Shown here in pieces: positions 5,824-11,327 of a stretch of 11,327 nucleotides of DNA (its first letter is position 1; every line of letters begins with the position of its first letter). The position numbers were made by a program, and so were the translations under genes. The stretch lies in the NCBI GenBank assembly GCA_030672445.1, contig DAOVGK010000048.1, positions 1-11,327 of the forward strand, read 5' to 3'. The notes beneath the pieces are model-generated. The model worked only from the letters and a program-made list of their open reading frames with translations, was not told where the DNA came from and made no database searches. The DNA is from Candidatus Aerophobota bacterium. Lineage in GTDB: Bacteria > Aerophobota > Aerophobia > Aerophobales > AE-B3A.

Positions 5824-6872
5824 AATAATAAGGCTTTTTTTATCTGGACGTCTCTTTTTCCGCTAGCAATTTCTCCGATAATCTTTGCCTTTTCACCCTG
5901 ATCAGAAAGAGCTTTAAGGATGGGTTTTTCCTCGACTGGTGAGATTATGAGGACCATCCCAATTCCCATATTGAACACCCGAAACATCTCTTCTTCCCCT
6001 ACCCTTCCCTCTTTTTGAATGAGTCTGAAAATGGAATGAGGCTTCCAGCTACCCTGGTAAATTTGAGCCTTGCATCCGGAGGGAAGGATCCGGCAAATGT
6101 TTCTTATCAGCCCTCCTCCAGTAATGTGGGCAATCCCCTTGATTTTGAATCTGGATGCCAGATAAAGGATAGGGTGGGTATAGATGCGGGTAGGTTCTAT
6201 TAATTCTTCTCCCAGAGTTCGGCCCAGAGTCTTTATTCTATCGGTAAGGCGATAACTCTTTTTCTCAAAGAATATCTTCCTCACCAGGGAGAATCCATTG
6301 GAATGAAGACCTGAAGAGGGAAGACCGATGATCTTATGGCCCGGCTTAATTGGTGAGCCGGTGTCCAGATTCTCCTTTTCTACTATTCCTACCGCAAATC
6401 CTGCCAGATCATACTCTCCTTCCCCATAAAATGAAGGCATCTCGGCTGTTTCCCCTCCCAAAAGGATGCATTCGGCTTTCTTGCATCCCTCAATTATTCC
6501 CCTGACAATTTCTTTGCTCACCGATAGGGAAAGTTTACCCGTGGCCAGGTAATCCAGGAAAAATAAAGGCCTTGCTCCCTGGGTGAGAAGATCGTTTACG
6601 CACATAGCTACCAGATCTATCCCCACGGTATGATGCTGATGCAACTTTTGGGCGATCTTCAGTTTGGTGCCCACTCCATCGGTGGTGGCCACCAGAACGG
6701 GACGTTTGTAAGGGCATCTGTCCAAGGAGTAAAGGCCAGCGAATCCTCCTTTTGCAGGGAGAGCCTGGGCTCCCGTGAAAGAGGTGATTTTATTTTTTAT
6801 CCACTGACTAAATTTTTCTCCTTTTTCTATATCCACCCCGGCTTGACGATAAGTGAGTGATTTCTCTTCCAT
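5820..6872 (-). CDS. purM: Phosphoribosylformylglycinamidine cyclo-ligase (AIR synthetase)
   Basis: 350 residues, the usual family length. It converts FGAM to AIR with ATP, the fifth step of de novo purine synthesis, in the cytoplasm. Seen: TYRQAGVDIEKGE at residues 7-19, ATTDGVGTKLKIA at 62-74, DLVAMCVNDLL at 86-96, GGETAEMPSFY at 139-149, GLPSSGLHSNGF at 183-194 and HITGGGLIRN at 249-258, the expected AIR synthetase signature series for substrate and ATP binding. All appear intact. It follows purF on the same strand by nine bases and has no good ribosome site of its own, so translation is probably coupled to purF. Its TAA overlaps the TAG of the opposing RRM gene, leaving no room for a terminator between them. 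Confidence 0.97.
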   Translation of the reverse strand: MEEKSLTYRQAGVDIEKGEKFSQWIKNKITSFTGAQALPAKGGFAGLYSLDRCPYKRPVLVATTDGVGTKLKIAQKLHQHHTVGIDLVAMCVNDLLTQGARPLFFLDYLATGKLSLSVSKEIVRGIIEGCKKAECILLGGETAEMPSFYGEGEYDLAGFAVGIVEKENLDTGSPIKPGHKIIGLPSSGLHSNGFSLVRKIFFEKKSYRLTDRIKTLGRTLGEELIEPTRIYTHPILYLASRFKIKGIAHITGGGLIRNICRILPSGCKAQIYQGSWKPHSIFRLIQKEGRVGEEEMFRVFNMGIGMVLIISPVEEKPILKALSDQGEKAKIIGEIASGKRDVQIKKALLF

Positions 6873-6881
6873 TTTATTGTT

Positions 6882-8273
6882 CTACGAACGCACCCTTTTA
6901 GTCTCAAATATATACCTGGTGCGGGGACGAACCTTGAGAGGATAGTTACCGCTAAAGCAGGCAGTACAATAATTCTTCGGATTCTTGACGCAACTCAAAA
7001 GACCCTCTAAACTCAGGTACCCCAGACTATCTGCCCCCAGCTTTTGTCTTATCTGCTCTACACTGTGAGAGGAAGCGATGAGTTCTCTTTGAACCGGGGT
7101 ATCAATTCCAAAAAAGCAGGGGAATTTAATGGGGGGGGAGGAGATGCGGAAGTGAACCTCTTTTGCCCCTCCCTCTCTCAAGAGACGAATTATCTTCTTG
7201 GAAGTGGTGCCTCGGACGATAGAATCATCCACCAGAACAATTCTTTTTCCCTGGAGGACGTCGCGTATCGGATTTAACTTTATCTTCACTTCCATATCCC
7301 GAATGAACTGGATGGGCTGGATGAAGGTTCTTCCTATATAGTGATTTCTGGTTAATCCCATACCATAGGGAATGTTGCTCTCTCGAGCGTAGCCTAAGGA
7401 GGCCGAGACTCCTGAATCCGGAACCGGAATGACCAGCTCTGCCCGGGATGGTTTCTCCCGAGCCAGGCGCCTTCCTAATCTCTCCCTTACCTTATGAACA
7501 CTCTCTCCAAAGACCAGACTATCAGGACGGGCAAAATAGATGTGCTCGAAGATACACTGGGCAATTCTTTCCTTTGGCCCCAGAGAGAAAGATTTTAACC
7601 CCTCTTTTCCTATCACCAACATCTCCCCCGGCGCTACCTCTCTTAGGTATTTCGCTCCTAGAAGGTCAAAGGCACAGGTCTCTGAAGCCAGAAGAAAACT
7701 CCTCCCCAACCTGCCTAAAACGAGGGGGCGAAATCCCTGGGGGTCTCGGGCTCCAATAAGTTCATGATCAGAAAGAAGGAGCAGAGAGTAGGCGCCTTTT
7801 ACTCGCCTTAAAGCCTCCAAAAGAGCCTGTCTTTTCCCTAGAGATTTGGCAAACTTGGTGAGTAAATGGACGATGATCTCGGTATCCATGGTGGACTGAA
7901 AAATCGAACCCCCTGATTCAAGTTCTTCTCGTAGCTCTTGAGAATTGATAAGATTTCCGTTGTGAGAAAGAGCGATTCCCTCTCCAAAAAAACTCACCAG
8001 CAAGGGCTGCGTGTTGGTCAGGCTAGTTGATCCCATGGTCGAATAACGATTGTGCCCGATAGCCAGATGGCCAGGAAGAGACCTTAATACCTCGTCATTA
8101 AAAACTGCGTCTACCAAGCCCATTCCCCGATGAGCAGCCACATTAAATCCATCTGAAGAGACTATTCCGGCACTCTCCTGTCCCCGGTGTTGAAGAGCGT
8201 AGAGTCCGAGATAAGTCAACCTGGCTGCCTGGCGATGATTATAGATCCCGAAGATGCCGCATTCTTCGTGCAA
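6882..8273 (-). CDS. purF: Amidophosphoribosyltransferase (glutamine PRPP amidotransferase)
   Basis: 463 residues. It catalyses the first committed step of purine synthesis, from PRPP and glutamine to phosphoribosylamine. The N-terminal class II amidotransferase has nucleophile Cys5 after only MHEE, which must be processed off, then RGQESAG (30-36), HNRYST (74-79) and SHNGNL (103-108). The C-terminal phosphoribosyltransferase has the PRPP loop VLVDDSIVRGTT (346-357). Cys240, Cys386, Cys436 and Cys439 lie where the B. subtilis-type enzyme ligates its [4Fe-4S] cluster. The start is TTG: in-frame codons upstream reach a stop with no ATG, and AAGGAGG (8282-8288) lies eight bases before it. It is the first gene of a purF-purM unit. 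Confidence 0.97.
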   Translation of the reverse strand: MHEECGIFGIYNHRQAARLTYLGLYALQHRGQESAGIVSSDGFNVAAHRGMGLVDAVFNDEVLRSLPGHLAIGHNRYSTMGSTSLTNTQPLLVSFFGEGIALSHNGNLINSQELREELESGGSIFQSTMDTEIIVHLLTKFAKSLGKRQALLEALRRVKGAYSLLLLSDHELIGARDPQGFRPLVLGRLGRSFLLASETCAFDLLGAKYLREVAPGEMLVIGKEGLKSFSLGPKERIAQCIFEHIYFARPDSLVFGESVHKVRERLGRRLAREKPSRAELVIPVPDSGVSASLGYARESNIPYGMGLTRNHYIGRTFIQPIQFIRDMEVKIKLNPIRDVLQGKRIVLVDDSIVRGTTSKKIIRLLREGGAKEVHFRISSPPIKFPCFFGIDTPVQRELIASSHSVEQIRQKLGADSLGYLSLEGLLSCVKNPKNYCTACFSGNYPLKVRPRTRYIFETKRVRS

Positions 8274-8293
8274 GATACTATCCTCCTTCGGTT

Positions 8294-8322
8294 ATTTTAT
8301 AACTTCCGCCCATCCCTGTCAA
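8294..8322 (-). promoter_or_regulatory. Near-consensus promoter for purF-purM
   Basis: On the minus strand TTGACA (8322-8317) and TAAAAT (8299-8294) are 17 bases apart, 11 of 12 core positions matching. The predicted start lies at about 8288-8289, just at the first base of the AAGGAGG ribosome site, giving a leader of only about 15 bases. This leaves no room for a leader riboswitch or attenuator, so any purine control would have to act at the promoter. Confidence 0.7.
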
Positions 8323-8350
8323 ATTAAAAGATCCCTTTCCAGAAGGCCGA

Positions 8351-8430
8351 TGTCAGTAACAGGTGGCTGCCTCAAAATTTTCTCAAAACTGGAGTGACCA
8401 GGCGGGTCAATGTCAAAAATTGGGGGAGAA
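8351..8430. repeat. Short repeat-rich stretch, possible decayed insertion-sequence end
   Basis: Three related units recur: CTCAAAATTTT (8371), CTCAAAACTGG (8382-8392) and GTCAAAAATTGG (8412-8423). An inverted repeat TGACC-N5-GGTCA occupies 8395-8409. Multiple short terminal repeats of this style remind me of IS21-family ends, but this is recall of style, not a match. No transposase coding is present. The remainder of 8274-8453 holds the purF promoter and nothing else I can name. Confidence 0.25.
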
Positions 8431-8453
8431 GTTTTATGGTCTTGATTAAATAC

Positions 8454-8672
8454 TTAAAACTTTGGCAGGTACCTTACTTCTGCCTTTAACATCTCATCCA
8501 CCATTTTTTTAATCTCATCAAGGGTTAGAATACCGGAAGTTAAAGGATCAAGAGCCACTGCCTGCAAGAGCGCATCTTTGTCCCCGGTTAAGACAGCCTG
8601 AACGGCGAGCTCCTGTACGTTTATGTTTGTCCTGTTTAAAGCTGCACATTGAGGAGGAAGGCCCCCAACGAA
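8454..8672 (-). pseudogene. C-terminal remnant of a second GH4 glycosidase gene
   Basis: Reading the minus strand from 8672 gives 72 codons (FVGGLPPQ ... LPKF) ending in TAA at 8454-8456. By hand alignment they match residues 365-436 of the adjacent GH4 protein without gaps, with 35 of 72 identical, including GLPPQ/PLPPQ, ELAV, TGD, DPLTS and KMVxEM. The fragment is in the same frame as the GH4 gene, 18 bases after its stop, and has no start codon or ribosome site. The missing 360 or so residues include all NAD, metal and catalytic motifs, so it cannot be an enzyme. The divergence shows it came from an older paralogue, not from a recent duplication of the intact copy. Confidence 0.9.
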
Positions 8673-8690
8673 TCTTTTTAAATTTACGAA

Positions 8691-10013
8691 CTAACAAAAA
8701 TGTTTAAATTGAGGCAGCCGGTTTTTGTTCACCTCGAACATCTCCTTTACCATCTTTCTTATTTCGGCAAGGCTTAGAACAGCGGACGTCAAGGGATCAA
8801 AACAAATTGCATGGAATATCATTCTTGGATCACCGGTAACAGCACCCTCCACTGCTAGCTCTTCGCATCTGGCATTGATATTGTTGAGAATAGCAAGCTG
8901 TGGCGGCAGTGGACCTACATAAATAGGATTAAATCCACGCTTGGAGGCAACCACTGGTACTTCAACACAGCAGCCTTCGGGAAGATTGTCTATAAGGCCA
9001 AAGTTTCTAACATTTCCGTTAAACTCATATAGGGTTCCATCTCCAATTGTGGCATTGAAAATGCTCGCTGCATACTCTTTACCTCTTTTTAGGTCTGTTG
9101 ATGGTTCCTCAAGCCATTCCTTTATTTCAGATTTCCAGGTATTCTCTCTTCTCAGATATTCTTTCAGGATGAAGGCATATTCTCCAGGGTTCCAGCCAGT
9201 ACTATGCGTGCAGTATTTCTCTATGAGATCAGCTCTTTTTCTAAACCAGGGATTGTATTCCGAGTTATGGCCACTGGATTCGGTGACATAGTAATCCAGA
9301 TGGAGAAACATTTCATTTCTCACCTGCTCTTCATTGTAAATCTCAGGTTTCTTAACAGCCTCTCCAATAAGAGGGTAGGCGTCTTTACCATCCCATTTGT
9401 ACTCAAGAAACCACGCCTGGTGGTTTATCCCGGCACAAAGGTGTGTAATCTCTTCCATGGGGGCACCTATCCACCTGGCCAGCATCTCAGCTGTGCCCTG
9501 GACGCTGTGGCAAAGACCAGTTACTTTGACTTTGCTCTGGCTTCGCATGGCACGACAAAGCATACCCATAGGGTTTGTATAGTTGAGGAAAATAGCCTCC
9601 GGACAGTAACGCTCTATGTCTTTGCAAATGTCAAGCATCACCGGTATAGTTCTGAGAGCCCTGAAAATCCCGGCCGGGCCCCTGGTATCGCCGACATTTA
9701 TATCAACTCCATATTTTTTGGGGATTTCTATATCTTTTCGCCAAACCTGGACTCCACCGGCAAGGATTGTTGAGACAACTCCATCTGCATCCTCAAGAGC
9801 TTCTTTTCTATCTGTAGTAGCAACCACTTTTGCTGGATAGTTCCCTGCCGCAACTATTTTCTCCACTGCTTTCTTGGAAAAGGAAAGACGTTCATCATCA
9901 ATGTCCATAAGCTCTATAGTACTGTCGGCAAAGGCAGGAAACGAGAGAATATCCCGCACCAGACGTCTCGTAAATTCGAAGCTCCCTGCTCCTATAAAAG
10001 TAATTTTTGGCAT
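8691..10013 (-). CDS. GH4 family NAD+/Mn2+-dependent glycosidase, alpha-galactosidase (MelA)-like
   Basis: 440 residues, normal for GH4. The family hydrolyses glycosides by an unusual oxidation-elimination route needing NAD+ and a divalent metal. Seen: Rossmann start KITFIGAGS (3-11), [10 protein letters not shown] (106-115), NYTNPMG (144-150), GLCHSVQGT (166-174) and AGINHQAWF (194-202). Cys168 and His198 are the expected metal ligands. CHSV is the subgroup motif associated with alpha-galactosidases, whereas the phospho-glycosidases carry CN-type motifs, so an unphosphorylated alpha-galactoside is the likeliest substrate; other alpha-glycosides remain possible. AAGGAG lies six bases before the ATG. 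The gene follows the OppD-like gene by 28 bases, which suggests intracellular cleavage of the imported sugar. The final KHFC extends past the conserved end LPQF, next to the remnant of a second copy. Confidence 0.93.
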   Translation of the reverse strand: MPKITFIGAGSFEFTRRLVRDILSFPAFADSTIELMDIDDERLSFSKKAVEKIVAAGNYPAKVVATTDRKEALEDADGVVSTILAGGVQVWRKDIEIPKKYGVDINVGDTRGPAGIFRALRTIPVMLDICKDIERYCPEAIFLNYTNPMGMLCRAMRSQSKVKVTGLCHSVQGTAEMLARWIGAPMEEITHLCAGINHQAWFLEYKWDGKDAYPLIGEAVKKPEIYNEEQVRNEMFLHLDYYVTESSGHNSEYNPWFRKRADLIEKYCTHSTGWNPGEYAFILKEYLRRENTWKSEIKEWLEEPSTDLKRGKEYAASIFNATIGDGTLYEFNGNVRNFGLIDNLPEGCCVEVPVVASKRGFNPIYVGPLPPQLAILNNINARCEELAVEGAVTGDPRMIFHAICFDPLTSAVLSLAEIRKMVKEMFEVNKNRLPQFKHFC

Positions 10014-10041
10014 ATTAAACTCCTTTCTTATCTCTATATTA

Positions 10042-11040
10042 TTAAGCGTAGAGCCAACATTTGACCTGATGTCCTTCTTCTACTTCAATTACGGGAGGTT
10101 CCTCTTCAGACTGACAAATCTTTTTAGCCTCCAAGCATCGGGGGGCGAAACGGCAACCCCGGAGAATGGATAAAGGATCAGGAACTGTTCCCTTAATCAT
10201 CGCCAGTCTTTCTCCCTTTCCTACAATAGAGGGTATAGATTTTAATAAGGCCTGTAGATAAGGGTGCATGGGATGGTGGAAGAGATCGTGAGCACTGGCG
10301 TATTCCATAATTTTTCCTAAATACATTACCGCTACATTATCGGATGTCTCGGCGATAACTCCCAAATTATGAGTTATCATCATAATAGCCATACCAAATT
10401 CTTGCTGAAGCTCTTTCATTAGCTCCAATACCTGGGCCTGGACAGTTACGTCTAAAGCGGTAGTAGGCTCATCAGCGATAAGAAGATTAGGATGGCAGGA
10501 AAGAGCCATAGCGATCATCGCTCGCTGGCGCATCCCCCCGCTTAGTTGATGAGGATATTCATCTACTCTCTGTTTAGGCCCGGAGATTCTTACCCGATCG
10601 AGCATCTCAATAGCGTGTTTTTTAGCTTTCCCTCCGCTCATACTTTGATGGGTTACGATGGCCTCGATTATCTGATCACCAATGGTGTAAATTGGATTCA
10701 AGGAGGTCATCGGTTCCTGAAAGATCATGGCTATTTCTCCCCCTCTAATGTTCCTCATCTTGCTTCCCCTTGGGTCCAACTGGACAAGATCTATACTTTT
10801 CCCCTTATTTTCCCGATACAGTATCTGTCCACTGGCTATCCTTCCTGGAGGTGTAGGAATCAATCGCATAATGGAAAGAGCGGTAACGCTTTTTCCACAG
10901 CCGCTTTCGCCTACTACGCCTAGGGTCTCACCCGGGTGCATCTCTAAATCAACTCCATCCACGGCCTTAACAGTCCCCTCCTCGGTGTAAAAGTAGGTAC
11001 ACAGGCCTTTTACATTGATTAAATAAGAATTGGTCTCCAA
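10042..11040 (-). CDS. oppD: Peptide/oligosaccharide ABC transporter ATP-binding protein, OppD/DppD type
   Basis: 332 residues. Seen: Walker A GESGCGKS (44-51), Q-loop FQEP (107-110), signature LSGGMRQR (166-173), Walker B LLIADEP (186-192), switch His224 (THN), and the OppD C-terminal extension GCRFAPRC with cysteines 296, 302, 309 and 328, a set that in some Opp proteins binds an iron-sulfur cluster. It is one of the two cytoplasmic ATPases powering a dipeptide/oligopeptide-type importer; family members in many anaerobes carry oligosaccharides, and the GH4 gene directly downstream favours a sugar here. The start is TTG at 11038-11040 with a weak AGGA site; no better in-frame start exists before the stop upstream. 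Named by family only; substrate not shown. Confidence 0.93.
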   Translation of the reverse strand: METNSYLINVKGLCTYFYTEEGTVKAVDGVDLEMHPGETLGVVGESGCGKSVTALSIMRLIPTPPGRIASGQILYRENKGKSIDLVQLDPRGSKMRNIRGGEIAMIFQEPMTSLNPIYTIGDQIIEAIVTHQSMSGGKAKKHAIEMLDRVRISGPKQRVDEYPHQLSGGMRQRAMIAMALSCHPNLLIADEPTTALDVTVQAQVLELMKELQQEFGMAIMMITHNLGVIAETSDNVAVMYLGKIMEYASAHDLFHHPMHPYLQALLKSIPSIVGKGERLAMIKGTVPDPLSILRGCRFAPRCLEAKKICQSEEEPPVIEVEEGHQVKCWLYA

Positions 11041-11104
11041 TTTTTTCCTGCCTGATTGTTTTAGGAGTATTTCTTATCTTGTGAAGCTATTTAGATTATT
11101 CTTG

Positions 11105-11327
11105 CTAAAATTGTCTTATTCCTTTTAAGGAAAAATCACCAGCAAAATGACAGGCTGCATAATGCTCATCGCCGATATCCTCCAGGGGAGGTTCCTCTTG
11201 ACTACAGATCTTTTTAGCATATCGGCATCTGGGATGGAAAGTGCATCCGGAGGGAGCATTCGCCGGGTTAGGGACATCCCCTTGCAGAAGAATACGTTCT
11301 GGTTTAACATCTGGATCAATGACGGGA
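11105..11327 (-). CDS. Peptide/oligosaccharide ABC transporter ATP-binding protein, OppF/DppF type, C-terminal end only
   Basis: The last 73 or so residues of a gene whose start lies beyond the window; stop TAG at 11105-11107. Seen: [16 protein letters not shown], then [12 protein letters not shown], then AACHF, the C-terminal Opp/Dpp ATPase extension with cysteines spaced as in the downstream OppD-like protein. LxGxxPxPxxxPSGCxFHxRC is the usual OppF/DppF form. The ATP-binding domain is outside the window. It precedes the OppD-like gene by 64 bases on the same strand, so the two are very probably co-transcribed partners of one heterodimeric ATPase. Confidence 0.88.
   Translation of the reverse strand, partial: PVIDPDVKPERILLQGDVPNPANAPSGCTFHPRCRYAKKICSQEEPPLEDIGDEHYAACHFAGDFSLKGIRQF

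Noticed and set aside
11125..11319. 64-codon minus-strand open frame with an ATG near the right edge
   Set aside because: It is out of frame with the clear OppF/DppF C-terminal reading frame that occupies the same bases and ends at 11105.

Overview
The window is ordinary-looking bacterial chromosome of moderate GC content with dense, mostly co-directional gene pairs, good AAGGAGG-type ribosome binding sites and TTG starts. PurF is the form with a very short N-terminal leader before the catalytic Cys and four cysteines at the positions of the Bacillus subtilis-type [4Fe-4S] enzyme. With an Opp-type ABC transporter, an NAD-dependent GH4 glycosidase and a small RRM protein, this suits an anaerobic bacterium, perhaps an uncultivated lineage. 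The phylum cannot be fixed from sequence reading alone.

Layout. 1-1601 (+): the 3' part of a CCA-adding enzyme/poly(A) polymerase gene, overlapping by ATGA a small site-2-protease-type M50 membrane peptidase. 1741-5269: two divergent genes for exported proteins of unknown function. The minus-strand gene encodes 481 residues and is GC-rich; the plus-strand gene encodes 524 residues, is AT-rich and looks like a beta-propeller. Each is preceded by an exact TTGACA-N17-TATAAT promoter, and the two promoters stand back to back. 5270-5823 (+): a structured leader followed by an 88-residue RRM RNA-binding protein. 5820-8322 (-): purF-purM, two purine biosynthesis genes behind a near-consensus promoter; the purM stop codon overlaps the rrm stop codon in a convergent arrangement. 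8454-11327 (-): the end of an oligopeptide/oligosaccharide ABC transporter operon (partial OppF-like gene, then an OppD-like gene), followed by a GH4 alpha-galactosidase-like gene and, in frame just after its stop codon, the orphan C-terminal 72 codons of a second GH4 gene.

How the genes work together. The ABC ATPases and the GH4 enzyme form a tight co-directional group and probably import and hydrolyse an alpha-galactoside or similar oligosaccharide. PurF and PurM catalyse steps 1 and 5 of purine synthesis. The central divergent pair is the least explained part of the window: exported proteins, contrasting base composition, ideal promoters, and a possible gene fragment in the leader of one of them. 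I found no CRISPR array, tRNA or rRNA gene, or intact mobile element; a short repeat-rich stretch near 8351-8430 may be a decayed insertion-sequence end.
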